Shown: positions 1-8,474, numbered from the stretch's first letter. The stretch is DNA of 39,874 nucleotides from Okeania sp. SIO3B5 (GCF_010692555.1 NZ_JAAHHG010000009.1:1-39874); one strand, 5' to 3'. Notes: generated from the sequence alone by a model not told the origin. A program made the numbers and translations.

Positions 1-729
1 TTTGAGACAAAATTGTCTTGATTCCTATTTAATTTGTGGGCAATAAATATAATTGATAATAACAATTAATACTAACTGTTGACGACAAATATTCAATGAT
101 TTTATCTCTCCTACTATAATATAGCGCTGTGCGCAGGCAACAGGCAACAGACAACAGCTCCGGAAGGGGGAATTAAAAACCGTTTGCGCAGCATCTCCGT
201 TTGAATAGTATAAGACTTTTAGCTATGGGACAGTTCTTGTCATTTGTACATAAGCCAGTGCACATTGCTATAGTAGTTTGAATTTAGGTTGAGTGGACTT
301 GAATAATTTTAGAATCTTAAAATTTTTTTCCTTTAAATCCTCCTATTTTCTATTTTCAAACCACCTATACTAAAAATTACTTAAATTTACACAAGGTTAA
401 AAATTTAACAATTGTTTATATTGTTAGATGAATCAGTTATTTAGATGTCAGGGATATATCTACCAGTCTATTCACCGCTCTAGTAGACATTTCCTGATAT
501 AATTTGTATCAATAATGATGTTTTTCCTAGTTTTATATCTGTGTATTCCTTATTGTGAGAAGATTACACATGAAGATGCCCTACGATAGTCAAAAAACTG
601 ATAATATTTTAGCACTCTCAAATCTTAGTGTCAAAAATTGGCCATAAATCTGAAATAAATTGTTACTTTAATTAAATAACCAATTAATTAAACTTAATAT
701 ATTGTAATATTGAAGTGCAGTTTTGTTCT

Positions 730-823
730 CAGGACTTACGCATGAGGTACGAAAACTGGGATTTGAAATTGCTTCCGGTATAGGTCGCTACAGACGAAAA
801 TAGTTTGTAGTGGGTAAGTCTGA
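730..823. repeat. AGGACTTACGCA inverted-repeat element, copy 1
   Basis: It begins CAGGACTTACGCA and ends GTGGGTAAGTCTGA, a diverged reverse complement of the start. It has no coding content. It belongs to the same family as the copies near 1113, 3272, 7064, 7366, 10488 and 29051. It looks like a MITE or small dyad repeat. Confidence 0.6.
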
Positions 824-926
824 ATTCTATTTCCTACTTTTTCAGTAATTTCGCTTTCAAAAATCTTTAAGGTAAGCACCCTGGGGGAATATATTCAATA
901 ATGGATAATTGATAATGGATAATTGA

Positions 927-1026
927 TAATTACCTCTCCCTAAAAGGAAGAGGATTGAATAAAAGGAAAATATTTTCTTATTTCTCCACGGCGAGTGAGA
1001 GGCTTTAAACCTTAATTATTCGGTAA
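927..1026 (-). repeat. Dispersed spacer repeat (H), inverted copy
   Basis: On the minus strand this reads TTTACCGAATAATTAAGG, then GGTTTAAAGCCTC, then a short purine-rich hairpin and AGAGGTAATTATC. The same order of blocks recurs near 1210, 15346 and 18846. It is non-coding. Confidence 0.55.
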
Positions 1027-1112
1027 AATTATGCTTACTTCATACAAGATACTACAAATATAGTATGCTCCACTATAGTATAGATTAGTGACTCTTAATT
1101 TACTGGACATGA

Positions 1113-1205
1113 TCAGGACTTACGCATAAACACTATTGGTAGGGTGTGTTAGCGGTAGCGTAACTGAGCGACACCCTATATCTATTGTCAATGGGTAAGT
1201 CCTGA
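1113..1205. repeat. AGGACTTACGCA inverted-repeat element, copy 2
   Basis: It starts CAGGACTTACGCATAAAC and ends ATGGGTAAGTCCTG. Between the ends lies the frequently repeated module GTAGGGTGTGTTAGCGG, which reappears near 14907 and 29078. The near-identical architecture at 29051-29136 shows a mobile or recently copied unit. Confidence 0.7.
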
Positions 1206-1209
1206 TGAT

Positions 1210-1343
1210 ATTACCGAATTATTAATTATTAATTATTAATAATTAAATAATTTTGGTTTAAAGCCTTCCCTTTTAAGGGGAAAAAAAAAGAAATAATATC
1301 TCCTTATATTCAATTCCGTAACGGTTTTAACCAGAGGTAATTA
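1210..1343 (+). repeat. Dispersed spacer repeat (H), direct copy
   Basis: Shares with 15346-15546 and 18846-19016 the ordered blocks TTACCGAATTATTAATT, GGTTTAAAGCC, a CCTTTTAAGGGG-like dyad, TTATATTCAATTCCGTAA and GGTTTTAACCAGAGGTAATTA. Copies differ in length because of small internal insertions. Non-coding; both edges run into heptamer repeats. Confidence 0.6.
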
Positions 1344-1520
1344 TCAATTATCCATTATCAATTATCAATTAATGAAAGCACTTTTTAGGATAATGAGGTA
1401 CAGTTTTAAGGCTAATCTCTTTTTCCGTACTCCCTACTCCCTAAAGTCCTAAAATTTTGTACCTCATCAACTCCAAAACTGCTGTAATGCCGAATACCTG
1501 TGTCTAGCAAATACTGCTTT

Positions 1521-1913
1521 TCAAACTACTGCAATACAGTCAATTTCTACAAGTACATCTTTGGGCAAGCGAGCAACTTCAACACAGGCACGGGCAGGGG
1601 CATTTTCGGGGTCGAAGTATTTACCGTAAATGGCGTTGACAGTGGCAAAATCGTTCATATCTTTGAGGAAGACGGTTGTTTTGACAACACTTGACCAAGT
1701 GGCACCTGCTTCGGTGAGTATAGCTTCTAGGTTTGCCATAACTTGTTCTGTTTGTTTGCTTACATCGTCGGTGTAGACTATTTGATTGGTTTTAGTGTCG
1801 ATCGCTATTTGACCTGAGACGAAAATCATTTGACCTGTGGCAGCGATCGCTTGATTATATGGGCCAACTGGTTCGGGAGCTTTGTCAGTTTTAATTATTT
1901 TACGGGTTGTCAT
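1521..1913 (-). CDS. ridA: RidA family enamine/imine deaminase
   Basis: This 130-residue protein has the usual RidA/YjgF/UK114 length. Family landmarks are visible: GPYNQAI near residues 17-23, FVSGQIAID near 31-39, and the C-terminal ACVEVARLPKDVLVEID, which carries the arginine just before it (PARACVE) expected in the active cleft. The family hydrolyses reactive enamines/imines made by PLP enzymes, in the cytoplasm. The start is the only in-frame ATG ahead of the conserved core; no clear ribosome-binding site precedes it. It is flanked by repeat-filled spacers, so it is probably a single-gene unit. Function within the Mo/nif context is not indicated. Confidence 0.93.
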   Translation of the reverse strand: MTTRKIIKTDKAPEPVGPYNQAIAATGQMIFVSGQIAIDTKTNQIVYTDDVSKQTEQVMANLEAILTEAGATWSSVVKTTVFLKDMNDFATVNAIYGKYFDPENAPARACVEVARLPKDVLVEIDCIAVV

Positions 1914-2066
1914 ATTTTGTTTTTGTTGCTAGTTGGTTATGGTTTGGTGTTGGTGGCTGATAATTTTCAACCTGATACACTTTACCATTTGAGATTATTG
2001 CATAAGTAAAGTCTATTTTTTCAACTTTAATGTAGCTACTGGACTGTTTCAACTAAAATGATGCAA

Positions 2067-2177
2067 TAGACATCTCCAGAAAAGAGGGAACAGGGAACAG
2101 GGAACAGGGAACAGGGAAGAATAATTGATAATTTATGGGTAAGAATTGATTTTATTTTTGATTTTTGGAGATGTCTA
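2067..2177. repeat. TAGACATCTCC inverted-repeat element with GAACAGG heptamers
   Basis: It begins TAGACATCTCCAGAAAA and ends TTTTTGGAGATGTCTA, so the ends are inverted copies. Inside, GAACAGG is repeated about four times, followed by TTGATAATT-type sequence. A half copy lies at 3228-3271 and another near 13815. The rest of the 1914-2337 spacer holds a small dyad cluster (2190-2300) and no gene. Confidence 0.65.
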
Positions 2178-2337
2178 ATAGGAAATCTACTAGAGATTGC
2201 TTTCCTACGGAATGCTACGCAAACACTATCGTTTGCTATCGCAAAGCTGCGCTTTTCATGTCCGTGACAGCGGAAACGCTTCGGAAAATTCTAACGCACT
2301 ACTTTAGATGGAACAGTCCACTACTGCAATAATCTTG

Positions 2338-2520
2338 TTATTCTTCATCTATTTTCTGACCACAATGGGGACAAATTATGGATTTTTTATTTTGATTTGA
2401 AGCTCGTTTTTTTTCTATTTCTTCAGTAAAACCAGAAGCAACTATACCTGCGGGTAAAGCAAATATACCAACTCCTATTAATGCAACGATCGCCCCTAAA
2501 AATCTACCTACAGGAGTAAT
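2338..2520 (-). pseudogene. C-terminal remnant of a voltage-gated ion-channel protein
   Basis: The minus-strand frame reads ITPVGRFLGAIVALIGVG, then IFALPAGIVASGFTEEIE, and ends ICPHCGQKIDEE. TP-x-G-(K/R)-x-x-G followed by a hydrophobic helix and ALPAGI-ASGF-EEI is the classic S6 segment after the pore of bacterial Kv/Kch-type channels. The pore and the S1-S5 helices are missing: the frame is open right up to the MITE end at 2517, which cuts the gene. The CPHCG tail is a small zinc-knuckle-like extension. No start codon remains, so this is a gene fragment. Confidence 0.7.
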
Positions 2521-2826
2521 ATCATGTCCGGTTGAACAGTGATAAATAAATAACTACGGAGGAGTCAGTCCTCAGGAGTCAGGAGTCAGGAGTAAAGAGG
2601 GAAGAAAGAAGAAGAACTGGAGTTGAAGGAGAAAGTTTTTTTATAACTAATTATCCGGACATGATATTATAAATAAATAACGACTTAGGAGTCAGGAGTC
2701 AGGAGTCAGGAGTCAACCCACCCCTCGCCCCTCCCCCTCCCAGGAGGGGAAGACTGAAGTTGGAAGAAGAATAACTGGAGTTGAAGGAGACAGTTTTTTA
2801 TCACTAATTATCCGGACATGATATTA
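2517..2826. mobile_element. MITE family A (TIR with CATGTCCGG), composite copy
   Basis: The left terminus is TAATATCATGTCCGG. Right termini (CCGGACATGATATTA) occur twice, ending at 2669 and 2826, so the right half is duplicated in tandem. The interior contains AGGAGTC heptamer runs and a repeated GAAGAATAACTGGAGTTG-like block. It carries no transposase. Insertion at a TA is suggested by the terminal TA/ATA bases. The element separates the ion-channel remnant from a CHAT-protein remnant. Confidence 0.75.
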
Positions 2827-2829
2827 CAG

Positions 2830-2949
2830 AATAATGATCCAGACCATACCACAGCCGAAGCATTACGTCAAGCCCAGATTAGTTTGATACAGAGTGAGAA
2901 TAATCATCCTTATTATTGGTCGCCGTTTTTGTTAATTAGGGTTTGCTGA
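2830..2949 (+). pseudogene. C-terminal remnant of a CHAT-domain protein
   Basis: The frame reads TTAEALRQAQISLIQ, then NNHPYYWSPFLLIR and a stop. ALRQAQ-x-x-L followed by HPYYW-(A/S)-PF-x-LI is the characteristic end of CHAT (caspase-like, TPR-associated) proteins, which are abundant in filamentous cyanobacteria. The upstream protease-like core is absent, cut by the MITE ending at 2826. The last residues are supplied by the following inverted-repeat element, which starts at about 2934. It has no start codon and is not functional. Confidence 0.65.
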
Positions 2950-3233
2950 ATAAATATCAAAGCATTGACTGATATTGGTTTCAGCCTTTTTTGGTCTCAA
3001 AAAGTATCAGCTTTTTGGTGGCAAGAGCTGCATAAAGCTAGTATTTTCAGACGATTATGGCAGAAAAATCACTCTTACAATTTTTCTGACTACCTCCTCT
3101 ATAACTCCCCTAGCTCCTGAATTGCAGGATTGCTGTTTGCGTTTGCGTAGCATCCCGTAGGGAAGCATGACAAACGGAAATTCTGACTCCTACCCTCACA
3201 CATAAGACTTTTTCAGCAAACCCTAATTAGACA
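2934..3233. mobile_element. Inverted-repeat element with GGGTTTGCTGAA ends
   Basis: It opens TTAATTAGGGTTTGCTGAA and closes TTCAGCAAACCCTAATTAG, near-perfect inverted ends over about 18 bases. Similar ends occur on cyanobacterial DDE insertion sequences. The 300-bp interior encodes no transposase, so it is a deleted, non-autonomous copy. It is inserted in the last codons of the CHAT remnant. Confidence 0.6.
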
Positions 3234-3271
3234 TCTCCAAAAATCAAAAATAAAATTAATTCTCACACAGA

Positions 3272-3487
3272 ACAGGACTTACGCAAAGGCACTATATATG
3301 GATTGCTGCTCAGTTACGCTAGCGCTAACACACCCTACTGGATCGTTTCATCTCTAAAACTGTGCATTAGCTTTTAACTTGAAAATTCTTACTTTTGAAT
3401 GCATGAATGCATGACTTTTGAATTGAATCTAATGCACCATTTAAGGTGTGTCAGTCCACTACCAATAGCGTTCATGCGTAAGTCCTA
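3272..3487. repeat. AGGACTTACGCA inverted-repeat element, copy 3
   Basis: It begins AGGACTTACGCAAAGG and ends TTCATGCGTAAGTCCT. It is longer than its relatives because of an internal inverted pair around 3350-3450 (TGTGCATTAGCTTTT and GAATCTAATGCACCA). It ends 8 bp from the modBC stop codon, so it may affect transcript termination of that gene. Confidence 0.65.
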
Positions 3488-3494
3488 ACTGGTA

Positions 3495-5411
3495 TTATTT
3501 GATTGTATTTTTGCTTTGACGTTTCACCAACACCATATCTTGGGAGTCTTGCAGATGCCAGTTAACATTTGATTGAGATGGAGTACCCTCTAGTAATAAC
3601 AAACGGAATGGATCTAAACAAACCTGCCAAGGAAAAGAACGATTTTTAATTTGATTCCATTTTTCCTTAAATACTTCTGCTTGCAAATCATAGTCAAAAG
3701 CATTTCTTGCAGGTCGATATAATTTCAAATATAAAGTCATCCGATGTTGAGTTTCGCTGGTTGCTGCTAACCAACAGGGAAAAGTATTAGGTTGGTTTGC
3801 TTCCTCCGTAAAAGTAATCTGGTGAGCGCGAATACCAACGTGAGAAAAATGTTCTGGAATGGGTTCGAGAATATCAAGACTGCATCCCCACTCAACAGCT
3901 TCTACTTTACGATCATCAATAATTACTGCTTGAGAAAAGTTCTTACAACCAGTTAACTGAGCAACTCTTACACTGGTAGAATATTCAAAAATGTCATGTT
4001 TGACACCGTGAGTCAGAATAATTCCGTCATCGACAACCAAGAGATTTTGGCAAATTCGGTAAGCTTCCTCTAAGTTGTGAGTCACCAATAAAGTCACTCC
4101 TTGATAATTTTCTAGGGTGGCAATAACCAATGTTTCAATCTGATGGCGCAGGTGGGTATCTAATGCGGAAAAAGCTTCATCCAACAACAAAGCATCGGGT
4201 TGACTTGCTAATGCTCGTGCTAAAGCTACCCGTTGTTGCTGGCCTCCGGAAAGTTCTGCTGGATATCGTTTGCCATATCCTGGTAACTGTACTGCGGATA
4301 GATAAGCTTCCACTTGTTGTTTAATCTCTGTGGACGATAAACCTTTGGGCAAACCAAAAGCAATATTTTTAGCTACAGTCATGTGGGGGAAGAGAGCATA
4401 ATTTTGAAATAGATAACCAATACGGCGATCGCGACTGGGCAAATTAATTTTCTGTTGCGAATCAAATAATACTCGCCCATTTAAAACAATTCGTCCTCTT
4501 GTGGGAGTTTCTAAACCAGCAACGCAACGTAAAATCATACTTTTACCAGCACCAGATCCTCCTAATAACCCCAATGGTTTGTTATTAGCATTGAAACAAA
4601 CATCCAAAAGAAACCCAGGCAATTTTTTCTGGATATCTACTAATAGATTTTGTGAGTTTGTGTGGGAGTTTAGTCTCAACGGTTGTGTTTTGACTACGGG
4701 TACAGAACGCACATCTACAATTTGCTTTTCTGTTTTTTTTGCCCTACGTTTTTTGATTTTAGATTCTGACCAATAGTTGACACCAGTTATTACCCCTAAA
4801 GATATGGCTAAAATTACTAATACCCAGGCAAACGCTTCATTCATATTCCCACTTTCGGAAGCGAAGAAAATAGCTATCGGAATAGTTTCTGTTTTCCCAG
4901 GAATGCTACCTGCCAACATTAAAGTAGCGCCAAATTCACCGAGCGATCGGGCAAAAGCTAATAATGTCCCGGCAATAATTCCTGGTTTTGCCAAGGGTAA
5001 CAAAATTCGCCAAAATACAGTCCATTCAGAAGCACCTAAAGTTCTAGCACAAGCAAGGAGACTGGTGTCAATTTGAGTAAAAGCTGCCAATGATGTTTTG
5101 TACATTAGGGGAAATGAGACAACGGTGGCTGCTATTACGGTGGCAGGCCAGGTAAAAATTAATGTTATCCCCAGAGATGAGAGAATATGGCCGAGGGGGC
5201 CGTTTCTACCAAATAATAGTAGTAATAGAAAACCTGTTACGGTTGGAGGCAATACTAGGGGAGATGTTAAGATGGCGTCAATTATCCCTTTGCCTTTACC
5301 GCGATATCCGAGCATCCAACGTGCTGCTGTGATGCCCAGGAAAAAGGTGATTACTGTAGTGACTGCTGCAGTTTTTAAAGATATCCAAGCGGGAGATAGT
5401 TCAAAGTTCAT
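3495..5411 (-). CDS. modBC: ModBC fusion: molybdate ABC permease fused to ATPase
   Basis: One 638-residue chain joins two parts of the high-affinity molybdate importer. Residues 1-225 are a ModB permease with several membrane helices and the ATPase-contacting loop ARTLGASEWTVFWRILLP. A basic linker (KIKKRRAKK) leads to ModC: Walker A GGSGAGKS at about 284-291, signature LSGGQQQRVALARALA near 386, Walker B LLLDEAFSALD near 407, switch His in LLVTHNLEEA. The tail after about residue 490 fits a ModC accessory (TOBE-like) region. ModB-ModC fusions are known in cyanobacteria. The binding protein modA is 8.6 kb away, with oppositely oriented genes between, so the transporter genes are not one operon. 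Specificity for Mo over W is inferred from family resemblance and from nearby modA and Mo-storage genes. Confidence 0.93.
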   Translation of the reverse strand: MNFELSPAWISLKTAAVTTVITFFLGITAARWMLGYRGKGKGIIDAILTSPLVLPPTVTGFLLLLLFGRNGPLGHILSSLGITLIFTWPATVIAATVVSFPLMYKTSLAAFTQIDTSLLACARTLGASEWTVFWRILLPLAKPGIIAGTLLAFARSLGEFGATLMLAGSIPGKTETIPIAIFFASESGNMNEAFAWVLVILAISLGVITGVNYWSESKIKKRRAKKTEKQIVDVRSVPVVKTQPLRLNSHTNSQNLLVDIQKKLPGFLLDVCFNANNKPLGLLGGSGAGKSMILRCVAGLETPTRGRIVLNGRVLFDSQQKINLPSRDRRIGYLFQNYALFPHMTVAKNIAFGLPKGLSSTEIKQQVEAYLSAVQLPGYGKRYPAELSGGQQQRVALARALASQPDALLLDEAFSALDTHLRHQIETLVIATLENYQGVTLLVTHNLEEAYRICQNLLVVDDGIILTHGVKHDIFEYSTSVRVAQLTGCKNFSQAVIIDDRKVEAVEWGCSLDILEPIPEHFSHVGIRAHQITFTEEANQPNTFPCWLAATSETQHRMTLYLKLYRPARNAFDYDLQAEVFKEKWNQIKNRSFPWQVCLDPFRLLLLEGTPSQSNVNWHLQDSQDMVLVKRQSKNTIK

Positions 5412-5610
5412 GGTTGATGTTAAGAGAAAAAATTAGGTTGGGTTTGGGTAAAAAATTGTAGGGACAGTTTCAGGTCAAAAGTGTTAGTAGTTGTTAATTT
5501 ACCCATACCTAATTTATGCAGTAGTTTTCTGTTCATCAAGAACTATCCTATAGCAGAGAACAGGGAACACCGGAGCAGGGAACAGTGGCAAAAGCTTTTC
5601 TCTGTCTTAG

Positions 5611-5868
5611 GTCATATCATGTTCGGTTAAATACTTATATCATGTCCGGATAATTAGTGATAAAAAACTTTCTCCTTCTTTTCTTCTTTCTTCCCTCCTG
5701 AATTCAGAATTCAGAATTCAGAATTCTGAGTGTTTATTTATAACTGTTCAACCGGACATGATATTATACTTTGGCAGAGGGAAGGCAGCTATGCTGCTAT
5801 GCTGAAGGAAGAGAGCAAAGTTTGAAGTGAAGAGGTTTTTTATAACTAATCATCCGAAGATGATATTA
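5611..5868. mobile_element. MITE family A, composite copy upstream of modBC
   Basis: Partial and full left ends (TCATATCATGTTCGG near 5612; TATATCATGTCCGG near 5637) and right ends (ACCGGACATGATATTA ending at 5766; CATCCGAAGATGATATTA ending about 5868) show two nested or tandem copies. The interior has GAATTCA heptamers and a block GGAAGGCAGCTATGCTG that also occurs in the copy at 20235. The 5412-6214 spacer contains this element, an inverted-repeat element at 6095-6203 and no gene. Confidence 0.7.
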
Positions 5869-6094
5869 TTTCGTTCTTACAAGAGAGAGAAAATTGTCAC
5901 AGATGAACAATACGAAAGTAACTCTTGTGTTATAATTTTTTTAATTATCCCGATAAAAATCAAAAAAACGAACCCGTCTCTACCATTGCAACATTTTAGA
6001 TGTGTCACGGCAGTAGATTAGGTTCTGATCAAAACTTGAGACTAAGATAAGGGAGCGATCGCATAAGCTTGCTCCCATACTGAAATGGGCTTCC

Positions 6095-6203
6095 ATTACA
6101 GCGCTTTTCAAATTGATGAACCACATCGTCATAACCAAAACCCAGTAGGGACGTTGCATGCAACGTCCCTACTGTGGTCTACTGAAATGAAAACCGCTGT
6201 AAT
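6095..6203. mobile_element. Inverted-repeat element C (ATTACAGC ends), copy 1
   Basis: Left end ATTACAGCGCTTTTCAAATT continues into GATGAACCACATCGTCATAA. The right end is GGTCTACTGAAATGAAAACC followed by GCTGTAAT. The copy at 16233-16404 has the same two arms in opposite orientation around a different core, so this is a transposable or invertible family. The core here is the dyad GACGTTGCATGCAACGTC. Confidence 0.7.
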
Positions 6204-6214
6204 GTTTTCTAGAA

Positions 6215-7006
6215 TTAGACAGAATCAGGATCTACCCCTAACTCTTTTAGTTTAGCCGCCAGACGTTCAGCACGTTGCTGTTCTTGTTCAGCACGTTGAC
6301 GTTCTTGTTCAGCACGTTGCTGTTCTTGTTCAGCACGTTGACGTTCTTGTTCAGCTACTTCTCCTGGCAATAATACCAAGTTTCCTTCAGAGTCATAAAA
6401 TCGTAACCACACTGCCGACTCTCGCAGAATAGTTCCTTCCCAAGTACCTAACCATAGCCCTAACCTCTGGCACCACAACCATCCCCGATCATTCCGCTGT
6501 AACTCCTGATATTGATGATTTACCAGATGCCATCCCTGTAATGAGTTCTTGTCAAATGGATTAAAGATAAAATAATTTGGGGTGCGGAATGTTTGTTCGT
6601 AAATATCCTTTTTACTGCCAATGTCTACACTAGCAGTTGAAGGAGAAGTAAGTTCAACTATCGCATCTGGATAACGACCTGCTTCTTCCCAAACTACCCA
6701 TCCTTGACGATCTGTATTGTCTTCAACATTCAAGACCACAAAGAAATCAGGGCCTTTGAAATCGCGATTTCTCGCTTGAATGCTACTGTAATAAATAAAC
6801 ATATTGCCACCGACAAAAAAGTCGCTGCGGTCTGACCAATGTTGATACAACGAATCAATCAGAAGATTCATGGCAATACGGTGACGTTTGCTTTCCAAGA
6901 GTTCTCCATCATCAAAGATTAAGTCTGTAGGTGGCATGGGTGGTTCCCAGTCGGGAGTTACTTCGGTGAGTAACTCGTCGGTTTTGGGAGATGTTTCTGT
7001 TGTCAT
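6215..7006 (-). CDS. Uma2 family (DUF820) restriction-endonuclease-like protein
   Basis: The 263-residue protein follows the Uma2 layout: KGPDFFVVLNVED (acidic catalytic segment), DAIVELTSPSTASVDIGSKKDIYEQ with the E-x-x-S and later lysine typical of the PD-(D/E)XK fold, and YFIFNP. Its tail from about residue 215 is a highly charged coiled coil made of repeated EQERQRAEQEQQRA units, ending KLKELGVDPDSV, a common cyanobacterial ending. These genes occur in dozens of copies in filamentous cyanobacteria and their role is not established. The start is supported by GGAGGGG about 8 bases upstream of the ATG. The repeat DNA encoding the coiled coil is likely prone to length change. Confidence 0.9.
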   Translation of the reverse strand: MTTETSPKTDELLTEVTPDWEPPMPPTDLIFDDGELLESKRHRIAMNLLIDSLYQHWSDRSDFFVGGNMFIYYSSIQARNRDFKGPDFFVVLNVEDNTDRQGWVVWEEAGRYPDAIVELTSPSTASVDIGSKKDIYEQTFRTPNYFIFNPFDKNSLQGWHLVNHQYQELQRNDRGWLWCQRLGLWLGTWEGTILRESAVWLRFYDSEGNLVLLPGEVAEQERQRAEQEQQRAEQERQRAEQEQQRAERLAAKLKELGVDPDSV

Positions 7007-7063
7007 TATTCGCCCCCTCCGGTTGTATTTTCATTATTTAGAATAGTATAGATTAAAAAATCA

Positions 7064-7120
7064 GGACTTACGCACGTCAAACCAAGAGAACTGGTTTCTT
7101 GTTTAGGTACGCAAGTCCTG
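7064..7120. repeat. AGGACTTACGCA inverted-repeat element, short copy
   Basis: It opens CAGGACTTACGCACG and closes GTACGCAAGTCCTGG, with an inner inverted pair around ACCAAGAGAACTGGTTTCTTG. It is the smallest family member in this window, lying directly upstream of the Uma2 gene. Confidence 0.65.
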
Positions 7121-7131
7121 GAAATGATTTT

Positions 7132-7349
7132 TTTGGCGTTGCTGAATTGAAGTATGAATGCGCGATTTTTTGGTTCTGGTAAAGCCCCCGCGCATCCCCC
7201 ATTCAACAAAAAGCGAAGCATCTTCTGGCTTCCCCCGATCCTGCGGGGGACGGGAGGGGGATAAAAAAGGGGGACTTTTAGAGTTTTATTCCCCCCACGC
7301 ATTGGGGGGTTAGGGGGGCTTGCATCATACCCAGAATCAGCAACGCCAT
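7132..7349. mobile_element. Inverted-repeat element with GGCGTTGCTGA ends
   Basis: The left end TTGGCGTTGCTGAATTG and right end GAATCAGCAACGCCA are inverted copies extending about 25 bases with mismatches. The interior holds C- and G-rich tracts (CCCCCGATCCTGCGGGGG and similar) that can fold. There is no transposase. Together with flanking AGGACTTACGCA elements (7064-7120 and 7366-7436) it fills the 7007-7444 spacer. Confidence 0.65.
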
Positions 7350-7365
7350 TTTTTTTAGGCTTTTT

Positions 7366-7436
7366 AGGACTTACACAGAAACTGGGTTATGATACGAAAT
7401 TTTGTAATTTGAAAAATAATTGGGTGCATAAGTCCT
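7366..7436. repeat. AGGACTTACGCA-type inverted-repeat element, diverged copy
   Basis: It runs from AGGACTTACACAGAAAC to GGGTGCATAAGTCCTGA and ends just downstream of the mosA-like stop codon. Confidence 0.5.
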
Positions 7437-7444
7437 GATTTTTT

Positions 7445-8275
7445 TTAGCGATGAACAATAGTTCCTACGTGTTCACCATTTACTGCCGCAATAATATTAT
7501 CTGGGTCAAGACCATTAACAATCTGAACCTGGCTTATTTGTCGGGAATAATCAAGTAAATCTAACAAAATGCGTTCAAATGGTAAGCTAGCAAAATCACC
7601 TTTTCTCACTTCCTCTGTGGAAATTTCTGAGATAAAGTTTGCATCTTTATTGATATTAGGATCTTGATCGTAAAGTCCATTTACATCTTTAACCAAAGTT
7701 ACACTTTGACACCCAAAACATTCTGCCAATAAAAATGCACCAGAGTCGCTACCATGAGGAGGAATGCGTCCAATAGCAGGAGGATGTTCCCATAATGAAT
7801 ATGGAGGAACTCCTGTAAAAATCACTCCAGGAACACTACGAATAAATAGGGGTAAAAGATGTCCGAAAACTTCTGGAGGAATGGCAACTACCCCGTATGG
7901 AGCTAACAATGCACCGAGAACGTGGGCATTCCCCAAAGCATCTGCTTGAGCTAGTTCTGCTAATACACCAGAAGGCATTCCCAGGTCTAAACCTATGGAG
8001 AAGACATGGCGAGTTCTAGCGCCTCCTCCTGTGCCAATAATTAGCTTTTTTGACTCTAACAAAGTTCCTAATGCGTCACGGACGGGATAAGTAGCACTTC
8101 GTCCTTTATCAAGAATGGAACGCCCTCCTATTTTGACTACATAAGTATCAGGAAGCATCCGAATAACTGGTGCTTCAGTTGATTTTTGTACCTCTTTGTC
8201 GAGTAAGCTTTCTCGCATTAACAGGGAGTCAAGATGATGTCGGCGATCGCCATTGCCTTCTAATGCAGTTGTCAT
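7445..8275 (-). CDS. mosA: MosA-like molybdenum storage protein subunit
   Basis: The 276-residue protein belongs to the amino-acid-kinase (UMP-kinase-like) fold: VVKIGGRS at 46-53, GTGGGARTRH at 81-90, KDVNGLYDQDP at 196-206 and the ending NGEHVGTIVHR. Within that fold it resembles the Azotobacter vinelandii molybdenum storage protein rather than UMP kinase: HVFSIGLDLG at 90-99, TGVPPYSLW at 154-162, RIPPHGSDSGAFLLA at 170-184. The Azotobacter protein is an alpha3-beta3 hexamer that packs molybdate into polyoxomolybdate clusters at the expense of ATP. HVFSIGLDLG and SGAFLLA look closest to the alpha subunit as I recall it. The segment IPPHGSDSG has Gly where the partner gene keeps Arg. It lies downstream of the mosB-like gene on the same strand, with a 199-bp repeat-filled spacer. 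The alternative, a divergent UMP kinase, seems unlikely. Confidence 0.85.
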   Translation of the reverse strand: MTTALEGNGDRRHHLDSLLMRESLLDKEVQKSTEAPVIRMLPDTYVVKIGGRSILDKGRSATYPVRDALGTLLESKKLIIGTGGGARTRHVFSIGLDLGMPSGVLAELAQADALGNAHVLGALLAPYGVVAIPPEVFGHLLPLFIRSVPGVIFTGVPPYSLWEHPPAIGRIPPHGSDSGAFLLAECFGCQSVTLVKDVNGLYDQDPNINKDANFISEISTEEVRKGDFASLPFERILLDLLDYSRQISQVQIVNGLDPDNIIAAVNGEHVGTIVHR

Positions 8276-8285
8276 AATAATTACC

Positions 8286-8474
8286 TATGTTCAGTTATCA
8301 GTTATCAGTCATCAATCATCAGTCATAGCACTTGGCATTTAGATACCTGAGATTGCTCAATAGTCAAACTTAGCCAAAGATTACTTTTAACTTTTGACTT
8401 TTAACTTCTATTATTACTTTTGACTTTTATTGACTTTTGACTTTTGACTTTTGAATTTTGAATTTTAACTTCTA
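8286..8474. repeat. Heptamer-rich spacer between the two Mo-storage genes
   Basis: The spacer contains CAGTTAT/CAGTCAT runs at about 8290-8326 and a long array of ACTTTTG heptamers at about 8390-8470 (ACTTTTGACTTTTGACTT). Such short tandem repeats are typical of cyanobacterial intergenic DNA. They separate two genes that would be expected to be translated at matched levels. Confidence 0.7.

Larger units (their letters stand above)
1..1520. other. Non-coding repeat-rich left edge
   Basis: I see no credible gene here. The stretch holds a CAACAGG heptamer run near 134-158, two AGGACTTACGCA-type inverted-repeat elements (about 730-823 and 1113-1205), two copies of a dispersed spacer repeat (about 927-1026 inverted, 1210-1343 direct), and runs of ATTAATT- and GATAATT-type heptamers. 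The base composition is very AT-rich and every frame is closed often. Confidence 0.7.

Noticed and set aside
2571-2710. CRISPR array
   Set aside because: Repeats are contiguous heptamers without spacers, and no cas genes are present.
2975-3160. 61-codon plus-strand frame
   Set aside because: It lies wholly inside the GGGTTTGCTGAA inverted-repeat element and reads through small dyads; no transposase motif.
7006-7302. 98-codon minus-strand frame upstream of the Uma2 gene
   Set aside because: It is translated from the GGCGTTGCTGA and AGGACTTACGCA repeats; composition is not protein-like and it has no family features.
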